From Erinaceus europaeus (lineage: Eukaryota; Chordata; Mammalia; Eulipotyphla; Erinaceidae), in contig NC_080165.1 of NCBI RefSeq assembly GCF_950295315.1, positions 8,844,917-8,908,916 on the forward strand: DNA of 64,000 nt, read 5' to 3'. Of the stretch, positions 21,118 to 33,307 are shown in pieces. The notes under the pieces were generated by a model. The model was not told the DNA's origin and ran no database searches. It saw only the letters and a program-made list of their open reading frames with translations. Every line of letters begins with the position of its first letter. Position 1 is the stretch's first letter. The translations under genes and the position numbers were made by a program.

Positions 21118-21446
21118 CCAGCATTATCACTGGGGCTTCGTGCCTGCACTATGAATCCACTGTTCCTGGAGGCCACTTTTCCCATTTTGTTGCCTTTGTT
21201 GTTGTGCTTGTTGTAGTTGTTATTGCTGTTTTAGCTGTTGTTGTTGTTAGATATGGCAGAGAGAAATCAAGAGAGGAGGGGAAGACAGAGAGGAGGAGAT
21301 AAAGACAGACACCTGCAGACTTGCTTCACTGCTTGCAAAGCGACTCCCTTTCAGGTGGGGAGCTGGGGGCTCGAACCGGGATCCTTAAGCCTAAACCAGC
21401 CCTTGTACCACGTGTGCTTAACCCACTACGCTACTGTCCAGCCTCT
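21112..21446 (-). mobile_element. SINE-A with module M, antisense
   Basis: Reversed module M (gtctccagcattatcactgg ... tccactgttcctggaggcca), T/G-rich linker, full SINE-A body and head to cactacgctactgtccagcc. The most complete A+M copy in antisense. Confidence 0.92.
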
Positions 21447-21524
21447 GTGAAGTGCTTCTATTCTCTCTTTCTCTCCCCACTTCCCCATCTCTTACCTTCT
21501 ACCTTAATTTTTAAATTTTTTAAA

Positions 21525-21730
21525 AATTATACCTTCTATTTATTTATTCCCTTTTGTTGCACTTGTTGTTTTATTGTTGTAGTTATTGATGTCATCATTG
21601 TTTGATAGGACAGAAAGAAATGGAGAGAGGAGGGGAAGACAGAGAAGAGGAGAGAAAGACAGACACCTGCAGACCTGCTTCACTGCCTGTGAAGCGACTC
21701 CCCTGCAGGTGGGGAGCTAGGGGTTTGAAC
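21525..21730 (-). mobile_element. SINE-A, antisense, 5-prime truncated at the B box
   Basis: Normal reversed SINE-A up to ggggagctaggggtttgaac, where it stops and AT-rich DNA begins, so the head and A box are missing. Confidence 0.92.
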
Positions 21731-22785
21731 AATTTTTTTTTATTTAAAATATTTGTGGGCATCTGTGGAATTGTACAGACATACATTCTCAGGGAAGTTC
21801 TGATCATAAGGAAAGCACAACAATAAAAATAATAATAATTTTAAAAACTAAATGAGAGCTTCAAACATGACCAAGCTTGCTTCCCACTAACACCATACTG
21901 CTTGCATGCCCGCCCGCCTGTGCCTGAATTCAGGTCTGGTTTATCAGCTCTCATTAGAGGTCAGACATCTCTGAGCTTTCCACCCCTGCTTTCTAGAGAG
22001 AAACAGAAGAAAGTGCAAGATCGAAGCTGCTAAGAGCTAAGCCTTACATCATATTTCTGGCGTGCTGTTCAGGGTCTGCTACATGGAAGATGTTCTATCA
22101 TTTGCTGAATATAAAGAGGTTCTGACTTCAGGTGATAGTGGCAAATGACATTGATAGGAAGGACTTAACAACAGAGACTTCGCTGTCGATAGATTGTATG
22201 CCATATGACACATAGTAAGCCTGCAAAAATTATTGGTAGAAAGATGAATCCAGCAAAAGTTCAAAAACAAACAGTACAGAAAAAACTTATTTATTTTTTT
22301 TAGGGTTCAGCAATTTCCTCTTAAAAAACAACAACAACAACAAAAAAAAAACCTGTAATGTGTTGGCCATAAACTGGTGGTTGGGTTATCCTGCAACATT
22401 TCCATTCATTTACTCATGAATTTTATTTACAGTCAGTTGGGTCTAAGATTTTGTTTCAAGTATTGTGGATTCAGAAATCAAAATCCAATAACCACTTGCG
22501 AATGAAAACATGCACAGACCCACAGCTGAGTGTGTAAAGGCTACAGCAGAAGCATTTCACTACGTGCCATACCATCTCAGACAGGCGAGTACTTGGTACT
22601 CGCAAGAGGAAAGAGGGATCCTTGAAAGTGAGAAAGACACACTTTGATGCCACTGAACATCAGTGATCCTGCATTCTGGAGATCTGGAAGGTGTGTGTCA
22701 TACAGCTGCAAAGTCTAGTAGGGAGAGTTGAGGTGATAAGATGACAACGATCAGGCTTCGGGGCTTGAATATGGGATAGTGGAGG
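21731..22785. other. Unassigned unique sequence
   Basis: No coding or repeat family recognised. Contains an A/C-rich (AAC)n-like run near 22330. Confidence 0.5.
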
Positions 22786-22935
22786 ACCCAGTTGAGCACA
22801 GGTTACTGTGTTCAACCACCCTGTCCCCACCTACAGGTAAACTTCAGGTTACATGAAACTGTGCTTCAGATATCTCTCTGTCTATATCTATCCCTCCTGT
22901 CTCAATTTCTCTCTGTCCTATCAAATAAAAGAAAG
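22786..22935 (+). mobile_element. SINE-B, degenerate
   Basis: acccagttgagcacaggtta, cccacctacaggtaaacttc and tctctctgtcctatcaaataa follow the SINE-B order with lost B box. Confidence 0.7.
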
Positions 22936-23278
22936 GGAAGAGAAAGGGAGCAGACTTAGAAGGTCTTGCCTAGTCTTGTTAAGATTTATCACATTTTGAC
23001 ATGTGTCTGAATTACCCAGGAGCCTTGTAATGAATCTGCATCTCAAGCAAGGTGATGAGGGAAGTTGGTCCCTTACCTTCAAGTAGCAAGGCTATATAAG
23101 CATTAGGTGCAATAGAAGAGTCCATGAAAAAGGTGACATAACCGGAACTGTATTTTCTCAAGAACACTATGGGAGAAGAAATAGAGGAATATTGTGCTGA
23201 AGTAAAATGAATAAATGGAAAGAAATATTTAGCTTCTAAATTGAGAAAGTCAAGGAAAACGAGTCTGTTCAATAAACA

Positions 23279-23324
23279 TATATATATATGTATATATATA
23301 CATATATATCTGTGTATATATATG
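23279..23324. repeat. (TA)n-rich microsatellite
   Basis: TATA units with G and C interruptions. Confidence 0.9.
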
Positions 23325-23469
23325 CTGGTATTCTATGCTGTAGCTATAAAATATTTCTTTCAGAGGAAAGATTGATTACAGAGACAAAAAGTAAACAATG
23401 ACAAGTTCAGGGAGAAAAAAAGTCCAAAGAAATATGTATTTGAATACACTTTGATGACTCTTGGTCAAA

Positions 23470-23590
23470 TTAGTTGGCTAAGGTGAAGCAGTAAGTGTCT
23501 CTCTCTCTCTCTCTCATACTTTATGCATCTCTCCCCTCCTCTTAATTTCTCTCTGTCTCTATTCAAAGTAAATAAATAAATAAATATTTA
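23470..23590 (+). mobile_element. SINE 3-prime fragment
   Basis: ggtgaagcagtaagtgtctc, CT repeat, then tctctctgtctctattcaaa and aataaataaataaata. Only the second landmark, body and tail remain, of the A or B type. Confidence 0.7.
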
Positions 23591-23599
23591 AGAGAAAGT

Positions 23600-25240
23600 G
23601 CAGAAGATAATCTTAGAATTTAAGTTTCTTTTTAAAAAAAGAGAGATTAAGAAAGAACTACCAGGTCTTCGACGATTATCACAACAGACTAAATAAAACA
23701 AGTTTCTCAGCCACCACTCACTTGATACCTAATATCAGGAGACTTCAGGAAAAGAAATCATTTCAGATTGTTATAGAGAAAATAACATGAACACTCACCA
23801 TAGCCTGAATAAATTGATTTACTTAGAGCTCATAAGAACCCTCAACTAGAAAAGCTTATTTGTTTTTCTGATAAAAAAAATCCTCTGTCAACCCTAGCAT
23901 ACCTTTAACTGAAAAAGAAAACTCCTGCCCCAAAATAATCACATTAGGGATCTAAATTGTTTTAAAAGTCTGGTAGTAAGCTTTTTCCTTATAGCCAAAG
24001 TCAAAACATTACCTCTAATAAGATTTATTCTCTGGAGAAAATAATAATCACGTTCAATGTACGGTTAGAATTCTTGATCCAAAACTCAAAAAAAAAAAAA
24101 AAGAGTTCAATTGTCAAATGCAAAAACTCAAATATCCTCACCCTCCCATGACTTTTCCCCTAATCCTACAAACCAATAAACCTCAACAGGGTACACACGT
24201 TGAAATCACACAGCCCACTAGGGAAGACATGGTGGACACGTACATGATTCAGAGCAAGACCACCTTGATTCTCTAGTTAAGGAAACAAAAAGAAAATCAT
24301 ACAGGGACCTACCTTTCTCTTCTGGGCTTTTTCAGGCTTCTGAAACTTGAGCATGTGCTGGAGATCTTCTCAAGAGCTGCTCTGTTGAGGTGGACCTCAC
24401 AGGAGTGCAGGAAGGTAGAGTTTCACAGGACCAGAGTTCAGATCCTCAGGACTCAGACAGGCTGTGGACCCTGGGGAGCAGAGGTGAACAGCTTTCTGTC
24501 CTTGGCTGCAGGAAGAAGCAAAAAGCAGAGTGGCTGGAGGTGGGGGCGGAGTTGGGGGGGTTGGGTGGGAGGGAAGTGATATGGGAACAGTAATAAATTA
24601 GAGATCCTCACCACATGATTTCCTGTACTGGGGGCCTGTTGCCTTTTCCCAGTCTCCCTAGAGGAAATAAGAAATTAAACTTGTCCTTTAGTCACTGGAT
24701 GGAAAGGAAAGAATAAACACACTAAGAACCATGAAAATGAGAAGTAGCAGGGCAGTGGCGGGCTGATGGGCCAGGCGGCTTTACCTTTCAGTAAGAGCCT
24801 GCTTCCGGAAGTTTCACCAGAGCCAAGTGTTTAACTCTGCTAAAGTCAAGGATGCCCTCATCCTCTTCCACTGAAGCTTATTCTGGCCACAGTTCAGACT
24901 GTGCAAAAAGCAGCTGTGCATATCAGGCCCGAGAAGGGTCTGTTTATCACCTAGGGAAGTAGAAAGACCCTCTCCAGCTACTCTGTCTTTGGAAATGTTG
25001 ATGAAAATCTATTTGTAACTTTAAAGCAACTTCTAGATCTCTGACACTGTTTTGCCCGAGGCTTTAAAAAAATTATCAGTAGATAGTCCTTCAAAGAAGG
25101 CTGAAAGCAGACCTTCCACCCTCTCCCCACCCCCTCAACTCCATCTCCATACAATTTGAAAGGCTGGAGGAATAAGGAAAACATAAGGCCACACCTTTCA
25201 AAAAGTAAGGATTTCATGTTGGTAACAGCAATTAGCTCAA
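23600..25240. other. Unassigned unique sequence
   Basis: No coding, RNA or repeat family recognised over 1.6 kb. A G-rich patch near 24540-24565 is the only compositional feature. Confidence 0.5.
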
Positions 25241-25244
25241 GGTT

Positions 25245-25350
25245 AGAGCAAGCCTAGCATGGCTGAGGTGTCAAAGGCCTCAAGTCTAATCCCCAGCGCC
25301 AGCCTATGTCACAGTCAAGTGGGGCTCTGGTCTCCTGAAAATAAATCATT
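25245..25350 (+). mobile_element. Possible SINE-C, degenerate
   Basis: ggtgtcaaaggcctcaagtc, taatccccagcgccag and gtggggctctggtctcctga follow the SINE-C order only loosely. Confidence 0.45.
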
Positions 25351-25354
25351 CTTA

Positions 25355-25765
25355 ACAAACAGAAAAGCCACATTTTGGGGGGAGAAGCGTATCAGAGTGG
25401 TTTCTGTGCAAATTTAGACTATTTCTGAAAGCCAGTCCTGGTCATATAGGAAGGAAGTTAGAAGTTGTACCCCTCCTACCTTATGCTTTTGTTCACTAAT
25501 CCTTTCTTAAATAAAAAATTAAAAAAAAAAAAAAAGAAGTATGGATATGAGTGGATTGCTTTTCCCAACTGAAATATCAAGATACCTGAACTGTCATTAT
25601 CCTACTTTGTTCTTTGCTTCATGAGGTTATAGTCAAATAGTGAGCCTTCAAATGGCAGTGGCCTAGGGTAGCTGCACCCTACAGAAAATGTACCAGTGGG
25701 AATTGAGGGGGAGTTGGATTTGGTCACGCACTGTCACAGACAACACACTTAGCACTGACATAAAA
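25355..25765. other. Unassigned sequence
   Basis: Contains an A-rich stretch near 25510-25535 and nothing else recognised. Confidence 0.5.
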
Positions 25766-25767
25766 TC

Positions 25768-25768
25768 A

Positions 25769-25808
<40 letters not shown>
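25768..25808. repeat. (CA)n microsatellite
   Basis: About twenty uninterrupted CA units. Confidence 0.97.
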
Positions 25809-25810
<2 letters not shown>

Positions 25811-25989
25811 GATACCTTGTTGGTCTTTGGTTCACCAACAGTTCTTTGTCCTGCTTACAGTCAGTTCAGTGCCTCTCAGACATAATCTTTGTGACATGAA
25901 TCACTTGCTAAAAATAGTCCAGGCAGACAGAAGCTAGCTCACCTGACAGAGGACACACGTTACATTCAGTCACTTCATTGTGAAGGTCA

Positions 25990-26172
25990 AGTTTATTATA
26001 CCTTCTTTGTGTTTGTTCTTATTTGTTTATTATTGGATAGAGACAGAAGGAATTGAGAAGGTAGGGAAGACAGACAGAGAGAGACAGAGAGACACCTGCA
26101 GCCCTGCTCCACTGCTTGTGAAGCTTTTCCCCCTGTAGGTGGGGACCAGGGGCTTGAACTTGCAACTTTGCA
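25990..26172 (-). mobile_element. SINE-B, antisense, truncated
   Basis: ttattattggatagagacag, reversed body, acacctgcagccctgctcca and ggggcttgaacttgcaac. The head is replaced by AT-rich DNA. Confidence 0.88.
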
Positions 26173-26274
26173 TATATGCATATGTATGTACTTATATGTG
26201 TATAGATAGTGATGTTCTGTCCTATGCATGACTCAGTTTCCAGCCCAGGCCCTTCTCCAATGAAGGAAGCATAA

Positions 26275-26488
26275 GAACCACTGTAAGGATCCTGGTTTGA
26301 GCCCCCGGCTTCCCACCTGCAGGGGAGTGGCTTCACAGGCAGTGAAGCAGGTCTGCAGGTGTCTGTCTTTCTCTCCCCCTCTCTGTCTTTCCCTCCTCTC
26401 TCCATTTCTCTCTGTCCTATCCAACAGCAATAACATCAGTAACAATAATAATAATAACAAAGACATTAAATCTTTAAAAAAAAAAAAA
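26275..26488 (+). mobile_element. SINE-A, 5-prime truncated
   Basis: Starts near the B box (ctggtttgagcccccggc), with both landmarks, body and a poly-A end. Confidence 0.92.
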
Positions 26489-26734
26489 GTGGAAATGCTG
26501 CCCTTGATTCGAGCTCAGAATCGCTTTCTTCCTCTGCATGAAATAGCACCATGAATGTCAGAGACTGTTCAGGCATCTTCCATGATGAGCTGTATGTTTG
26601 CCAACAGCTCAGCACTCTTCATGTCAGACACTGTTTGATATAGTTCATAAGAGAATATGCCAAGCCTCAATTAGTGTCCCTAAAATCTCCCAAAGACAAC
26701 TTGCTTTTAAAATGGATGCTTAGACATAATGTTT

Positions 26735-26875
26735 AAACAAAGAGACTCTCCTGCCTGACATACCAGAGGTTCCAAGTTCAATCTTTCAATACCATCAGAA
26801 GCCAGCACTGAACAGTGCTTTGATTAAAATAATAATATTGATAATAATGTAAATAAATAAATAAACAGTAAAATG
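26735..26875 (+). mobile_element. SINE-C
   Basis: gagactctcctgcctgacat, ggttccaagttcaatctttc and cactgaacagtgctttgatt, then an AT-rich tail. Confidence 0.82.
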
Positions 26876-27395
26876 TGTATGTTTGAGCCCCTACTGCACT
26901 TAAAGGAGTTTCTGTGCTGTGTTCTCTGTCCCTCTTTCTCTCTGTGTCTCTGTCTCATTTGCTATTTGAAAAAGGTTTATGTGCAGTAATGAAGCACCAG
27001 AGATTATAAGGGGAAAAAAAAGGTGTAAGTTCAAAAATGAAAGTATTTTACTTTCATATCATAAAGAGTGACTTATCTTCACAGATCAAACATGGTTATT
27101 CAGCATTAGAGCAGAAACTATATTGATTTTGGTTAGTATGGTTTGTGAATTTGCAGTAACAAACCAGTGGGAATGGAGAGTGTATTAAAAGAAAAGAAAA
27201 AATAAAAAGACTTCACAACTGTCTTTTCATTTCTCTTTTGTTCTTAGTATAGGAATGCATGGTTGGAATTATGAGAAATCCTCAAGTTCTCAAACCTCTG
27301 GCTTTTATATTATGGAAGAAAAGGTTCATGCCTGAGATTCATTCGCAGTTTTACCATTAAACATTTCAAATGGAGAAGTGATTAAACAAACAGCA
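26876..27395. other. SINE-B-like remnant, then unassigned DNA
   Basis: 26880-26980 holds gtttgagcccctactgcac and a CT body like SINE-B without a head. The remainder is unassigned. Confidence 0.4.
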
Positions 27396-27397
27396 AC

Positions 27398-27455
27398 TGT
27401 ATGTATGCATGCATGTATGTATGCATGTATGTATGTATGTATGCATGTATGTCTT
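27398..27455. repeat. (ATGT/ATGC)n tetranucleotide repeat
   Basis: About twelve units alternating between GTAT and GCAT. Confidence 0.95.
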
Positions 27456-27648
27456 TTCCATCAGGGTTATTTCAGGGGTTCAGTATCTACAATGAATCAT
27501 CCATTCCCAATGGCTTTTTTTTTTCTTATTTCTTTGACTGAGAGGAAGAAAGAGAGAGAGAGTGAGAAAGAGAGAGAGAAGAGAGACCTGCAGACCTCTC
27601 CACTGCTCATGAAATTTCTGTCGCTGAGGTGGAAGCTGGGGGCCTCAC
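27455..27648 (-). mobile_element. SINE with module M, antisense, diverged
   Basis: ccatcagggttatttcaggg (reversed M), then a GA-rich body and acctgcagacctctccactg; the head is lost. Confidence 0.75.
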
Positions 27649-27659
27649 CTCTCTTCTGT

Positions 27660-28195
27660 AACTATCATTTTCTGATATAGTTCATCTCTCTATTTCCTCC
27701 TTAATCTTTATAGTCCCCTCCCCCAAACACATCAACATGATCTAACCTCCTACTTTTCATCAGTTTGCCTATGTTCTCCTTATCCTATGCATCCAAACTT
27801 ATTTTAAAAACCCATTGGTAATCCACAGATCTCTCCCTCCTCTTATTTCTCAACTTCTCAACTTCTGTCTGTGAGTGAGATCATCCCATATTCATACTTC
27901 TCTTTCTGGCTGATCTCACGTCACATGATTCCTTCAAGTCCCATACAAGATAAGGTGAAGAAAGTGGATTCACCATTTTTAGTAGCTGAGTAGTATTCCA
28001 TTGTATATATATAGACCACAACTTGCTCAGCCACTCATCTGTTGTTGGACACCTGGGTTGCTTCCAGGTTTTGGCTATTACAAATTGGGCTTCTCTGAAC
28101 ATAGGTGTACACAGATCTTTTTGAATGGGTGTGTTCGGTTCCTAAGGATATATCCCAGGAGAGGAATTGTAGGGTCATAAGGCCATTTTTCTGGG
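27660..28195 (-). mobile_element. L1 ORF2 3-prime end, antisense
   Basis: Reverse complement encodes the ORF2 C-terminal stretch with FVIAKTWKQPRCPTTDEW, followed by the tail of ORF2 and a longer 3-prime UTR than the 40-kb copy. Frame broken after IYIQWN. From an older L1 subfamily. Confidence 0.88.
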
Positions 28196-28199
28196 ATTT

Positions 28200-28785
28200 T
28201 TTTTTTTACTTGTTCAGATAACAGGTCTCCTTCCTAGATAATCATTACAGTGCAATTGTTTACTTGTTGCAACCATGGAAGGAGGTGGGTTCAGATTCCT
28301 CGGAACCATCACCACTCTCCTTAATCTTTTCTTTTTCATAAGATTTTACATACTAGTTTGAACAAAATTAAGTTTACTCTAAATAACAAAATGAGATATC
28401 TCATGTTAAAAATTAATTCTCTGGTTAAGACCACTATTTTCTGTTCATTTAAAGGTGTTCTTGTTTCTTTTAACTCTCCTATAAATCTGATAACTTGTCT
28501 AAATTATTATTATTATTTTTTTACTTTAATAGAATTCAGTCAGCCTTACCATGGCACATTTAAAGGGTGTTTGTGATTTGTACACATCTAAAGATACCTG
28601 GTCAAGTCTGACATTAGCTTCTTCAACTTCCCATTTTTCATCAGATACAAACAGTGGTATGTGTGATCATTATCTATTTAAAATGTTGTTATTGATAGTT
28701 TGTTACAAGATTATAAGATTACAATGTATAGTTCCACACCACACCTACCACCAGAGCTCTTACAAGTCTTACAGTTTTCTTGCTT
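28200..28785. other. Unassigned, probably L1-derived in part
   Basis: Lies between two antisense L1 fragments; no ORF2 motif could be traced through it. Confidence 0.35.
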
Positions 28786-28789
28786 CAGT

Positions 28790-28930
28790 TTTGTTTGTTT
28801 GTTTGTTTGGAAAGTTCAGGTGTATCAATTCTCTATATTCCACATATGAATGAAACCATCTGGTAGTTGTCTTTCATCTCTATTTATTTCACTAAGCATA
28901 ATCACCTCTAGTTCCACCCATTTTGTCCTA
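28790..28930 (-). mobile_element. L1 3-prime fragment, antisense
   Basis: attccacatatgaatgaaac and ctatttatttcactaagcat are the reverse complement of the conserved L1 terminal region (cttagtgaaataa ... cattcatatgtgg). Confidence 0.75.
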
Positions 28931-28931
28931 G

Positions 28932-29180
28932 TTTTTTTTATTATTATTTATAAAATGGAAACACTGACAAGACCATAGGATAAGAGGGGCACAATTCCAC
29001 ACAATCCCCACCACCAGATCCCCGTATCCCATCCCCTCCCCTAATAGCTTTCCTATTCTCGATCCCTCTGGGAGTATGGACCCAGGGTCATTGTGGGGTG
29101 CAGAAGGTGGAAGGTCTGGCTTCTGTAATTGCTTCCCCAAAGAACATGGGCATTGGCAGGTCAATCCATACTCCCAGTTT
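28932..29180 (-). mobile_element. REP-X 3-prime end, antisense
   Basis: ccataggataagaggggcac, tccctctgggagtatggacc and tctggcttctgtaattgctt in the reversed REP-X order. Confidence 0.9.
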
Positions 29181-29184
29181 TTTG

Positions 29185-29560
29185 ACTGTTGCATAGAACA
29201 TCACTATTATTCACAAGTTGTTAGTGAGTATACTGGTGACAAATTCAAATTATGTTAAGCCAACTGACATACAAGTTTTAATTTTCTTTTACTTTACTGT
29301 TAGGAGATAAGCACAATACTTAAACTTTTGGATCAGTTAGTAAAATTGGATTTTTTTCATCTCTTCTGAAAACTCAGATCAATTTTTAAAAATATTTTAC
29401 TAATATGAGAGACAGGGAAAAGCAGAGGAAAAGAGACTGGAACATTTCTCAGCTCTGACTTGCAGTGATGCTGGGGACAGAAACTGGGATCTGGCGCTTG
29501 GGACCTGCAGGGCCCCATTTTGGAAAGTTTTTTGTACAACCAGTGTACACCTCCCAGTTG
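29185..29560. other. Unassigned sequence
   Basis: 29390-29540 has a faint antisense SINE look (gagagacagggaaaagcaga, gggacagaaactgggatctg) but no diagnostic landmarks. Confidence 0.4.
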
Positions 29561-29573
29561 AAAAGCCAAAACT

Positions 29574-29865
29574 TTTTTTTTCTATGTATTTGTTTATTCC
29601 CTCTTGTTGCCCTTGTTGTTTTATTGTTGTAGTTATTATTGTTGTTGCTATTGATGTCATAGTTGTTGGATAGGGCACAGAGAAATGGAGAGAGTAGGGG
29701 AAGACAGAGAGGGGGAGAGAAAGAGAGACACCTGCAGACCTGCTTCACTGCCTGTGAAGTGACTCCCCTGCAGGTGGGGAGTCCGGGGCTCGAACTTGGG
29801 TCCTTCTGCAGGTCATTGTACTTTGTGCCACATGCGCTTAACTCGCTGTGCTGCCACCTGACTCC
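29574..29865 (-). mobile_element. SINE-A with 8-bp TSD, antisense
   Basis: Complete reversed SINE-A. TSD ccaaaact at 29566-29573 and 29866-29873. Confidence 0.95.
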
Positions 29866-29874
29866 CCAAAACTC

Positions 29875-31035
29875 TTTTTTTGCACATGATGGTAAAAGAA
29901 GATGCTTGCAAATTTTATGTAGTTATTCCCGTTTAAAAATATTTTTATGTTAGATATAGGAGTAATTGGAAATTTTATCACTAATACAGCCTAGATGAAC
30001 TTTGATGTGTCTACTTAAAAATTATATGTACTAAATATTCTTCTTTCATTGCTCATAATTAACAATTTCTCCTAAAACTTTCTGTTCTATAAAGTGGTCA
30101 CTTAACTATTTATATATTTTTTTATCTGTAGTCATTTCACATCGAATTTCAAAATAATTTATACTTAACTTAGAATTTTTTCCATTATTTTCTGTAAATA
30201 TTGTCGCATTATTATCATAAAAACATCATTGTGCCTGGATAAATATTGAGCACAATAGTATTCTTTTAATAATGACATGCAACACATAGCAGCAATCTAT
30301 TTCCGTGTTAAATTCTGCCAATTATTTTCCATTTTTGCAATCTGCTACAGTTTTACAGTTTTCTACTTTTTTTGCCGAATATCCTTTAGGTTCTTTATAT
30401 GAAGAACCTCTGTGCTAGTTGTCACAAATACATTCATTTACCAAAGTTCATCTTACAAATGACTTGCAAAATTGCATTACTAGTATCAAAATACTCTATC
30501 TTAAACTTAGACTCTAAAAGCTGATTCATCAGAAGGCAGGCGGTTTGTTTTGTCAAATATCCTGAGACCTTTATGTAGAGGTGACTATAAATAAAAATTT
30601 TGAGAACCGTCTCTAACTGGATGCAGTAGGAAGCAGTAAAATATTTTTGTGTCCGTGTAAAAGTCTTTGGAAAACAAACGCTACTTTTTCCTACCATTCA
30701 GATTTTTAAGAACGACTAAGCAAACATGAGAAGCTATTTTTTCAGTGACGGCTCTATTTATTTGCTTAAATCAAATGTTCTCTAAAATTGCGTCGCCGGT
30801 GATGTTGAAACTTTGGCTTTTTCCAGCTACATTAAGAAATGTCCTTCTCTGGTTTTAACCTTCACGCTAATGACACAGTCATTTACCTAGTCCCTTGTGT
30901 TGGATCAACATTTAGAACAGGATTTAGTTGCTTCTCCTTCATTTCATGATAGATGAGAGTTTCCCAGTGTCCTGACATCCTGAGCAATATTTTTCTTATC
31001 TGAACTCTGCTTTTGATATCCCCAGTTTGGGCCAT
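29875..31035. other. Unassigned AT-rich sequence
   Basis: Over 1.1 kb without a recognised repeat or gene. The 87-codon antisense frame at 30434-30697 has no recognisable motif. Confidence 0.5.
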
Positions 31036-31039
31036 TCTT

Positions 31040-31772
31040 CATCCTCCTCCTACTCCCTCCTCCTCTTCTCCTTCTCCTCCTCCTCCTTCTCTTTTTCTCC
31101 TTCTTCTCTCCTCCTCTTTCTTATTCTCCTTATTTGTCCTTTCTTTTTTGTTGCCCTTTTTGATTGTTGTTGTAGTTATTATACTTGTTGTTATTGATGT
31201 TGTCGTTGTTGGATAGGCCAGAGAGAAATGGAGAGAGGAGGGGAAGACAAAGAGGGGGAGAGAAAGACAGACACCTGCAGACCTGCTTCACCGCCTGGGA
31301 AGCGACTCCCCTGCAGGTGGGGAGCCGGGGGCTTCAACCGGGATCCTTATGCCACTCCTTGAGCTTTGCGCCACATGCGCTTAAACTACTGTGCTACCAC
31401 AGGACTCCCCTTCTCCTTATTTTTTTTTCTTCTTCTTCTCCTCCTCCTTCTTCTTTACCTTCTTTTTCTCCTTCTCCTCCTTCTTTTCATTCTCCTTCTC
31501 CTCCTTCTCCTTATTTTCCTTCTTCTTCTCCTCCTCTTCCTCCTTTTTCTCCTTCTTCTTCTCCTTATCCTCCTCCTTCTTTTCCTTCTTCATCTCCTCC
31601 TCCTCTTTCTTCTTCTCCTTATCCTCTTCCTTCTCCTACTTCTTCTGCTCCTCCCCCTCCTCCTTCTTCTCCTTCTCCACTTCTCTTCTCCTTCTTCTGT
31701 TTCTCCTCCTCCTCCTTCTTTCCTCTCCTCCTCCTCCTCCTCCTCCTCCTCCTTCTCCTCCTCCTCCTTCTT
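31040..31772. repeat. (CTC/CTT)n polypyrimidine array split by SINE-A
   Basis: Left block 31040-31140 and right block 31408-31772 of CTC/CTT triplets, separated by a SINE-A. The 139-219 codon frames rich in Leu, Ser, Phe and Pro are triplet translations. Confidence 0.92.
31141..31407 (-). mobile_element. SINE-A, antisense, inside polypyrimidine array
   Basis: Complete and well-preserved reversed SINE-A (gggggcttcaaccgggatcc, gtgctaccacaggactcccc). The array resumes right after the head. Confidence 0.95.
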
Positions 31773-31774
31773 TG

Positions 31775-32140
31775 GATTTTATTGAGGAAAATGTTAAAGT
31801 TCTGACTGCTGGATTAAGTTGCGAAGGCCATGTTGTTGGTGACATTCCTAGAGTCTGCTTTCAGCTTGTCAAAGTGGCCACTGTTTCTTTCTTTACTTTA
31901 CACAAGGTCAAGAAGAAAAGACCAAGAACTAGATTTTTAGTACTTTTGGATGTCTTCTCCCAGGCTCTCCCCTGCTGTACACAAGCAGCCTACTGGCACA
32001 TCAGCGCTCCCTCTAGATTTCATCTAGGTATATTCCAATATCAAGTTTAGTTGCTTCCTCCTCATGAAGTTTTTCTGATGATTCTAACTACAGAAAACCA
32101 CACCCATTTTTAATTCTTTGTTTCCTCTGCAAAGCACTTT
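31775..32140. other. Unassigned unique sequence
   Basis: No family recognised. Confidence 0.5.
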
Positions 32141-32144
32141 TTTT

Positions 32145-32346
32145 CCATTTTAAAAACTATTATATATTTATTCATTGGATAGAGACAGTAAGAAAGCTGG
32201 AGGGATGGGGGACACAGAGGGAGGAGAGACACCTGCGGCCTTGCTTCACCACTTACAAAGCTTTCCCCCTGCTGATGGAGTCCGGGGACCCAGTCCTTGT
32301 GCATTGTAACATGTGTGCTCAACCGAGTGCACCAGTACCTGACCCC
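32145..32346 (-). mobile_element. SINE-B, antisense
   Basis: tattcattggatagagacag, cctgcggccttgcttcacca, gcattgtaacatgtgtgctc and the reversed head ctgacccc. Confidence 0.92.
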
Positions 32347-32349
32347 AGA

Positions 32350-33030
32350 TCATTCCTTTTTTTTTTTTTCCTGTCTGATAATTTATCTCAATTCACATAA
32401 TAGACTGTGAGTTCCTTTTAGGTAAAGCTTTAGTCTCTCCATTTTTTTTCTTGACTGTACTCTTAACATAACACTTTCACAGACATTATTCCTAGAAAGT
32501 TGCTGAATTAAACACGGACTTATGTAAGACTCCTAAATGAGCCCATTTTATTATGTATTCAGATCAAATTTTCACTAACACTTTGTCATTGCCTGAAATA
32601 ACCAGAAATATATTGATCCGATACAACTGAATAAGCAAAGGCAACCTTTCTTTACTATCCTCCACTCAATGACTAATGACAAAAATTCCAGATTTGTGGA
32701 CAAACCCCTTACACCCTTATGGTTGACAGTATTTTCAAATGTTAAGAGATTGGCATATAGCAGAAAAATGACTGGGGGTTGTATTTCCCTCATTATTACA
32801 TAAAAAGAAAAGAAACTAAAGCAATATCAGTGTTATACGTCTCAAGTCAATAGCAAGATAATAAAAATATCTTCTAATTATTTTAACTGGACAGCTCCTC
32901 ACAGCTTCTCACACACAGATGGTTCTCAGGGTGCCTGTGAGTGAATCAAGTGATATACTGTCAAGCTTATTTTCAAAGGACAAAATAGATTAATAAATGG
33001 GAGAGCAAAATGTCATGCATATGTTCCTTG
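32350..33030. other. Unassigned AT-rich sequence
   Basis: Nothing recognised. Confidence 0.5.
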
Positions 33031-33034
33031 GATT

Positions 33035-33185
33035 GACTTTTTTTTCTAGACACGGAGAAAGAAGCAGAGTGAAAGACAACACAGAACTGAAACTCCTCTC
33101 AGCACAGTGGGGACTTGGTTGAGAGCCTGAGTTGTTTCCAACTACAGTACAAACACACTACCCAGGTAAACTATCCTGCTGTCCT
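33035..33185 (-). mobile_element. SINE-E, antisense
   Basis: Reverse complement has gatagtttacctgggtagtg, gtttgtactgtagttggaaa and ccccactgtgctgagaggag, in the same order as the sense copy at 9528-9690. Confidence 0.65.
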
Positions 33186-33239
33186 GAATTAGAAAAATAA
33201 ATGACAGAAAACACTTGGTGTTATCCTCAACTTTACTGT

Positions 33240-33307
33240 ACCCCCACCCCTCCCCCACCCACTCCCCCTCCCCTCCCCTCCCTTTCCCTCTCCCTTTCCT
33301 CCTCCTT

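Noticed and set aside
20751..21302. 183-codon Leu-rich frame, looks like a membrane protein
   Set aside because: It is a translation of CTC/CTT triplets and an antisense SINE-A with module M. No unique coding sequence.
31185..32050. Frames of 139-219 codons rich in Ser, Leu, Phe and Pro
   Set aside because: Three overlapping frames over the same polypyrimidine array and a SINE; low complexity, not a gene.
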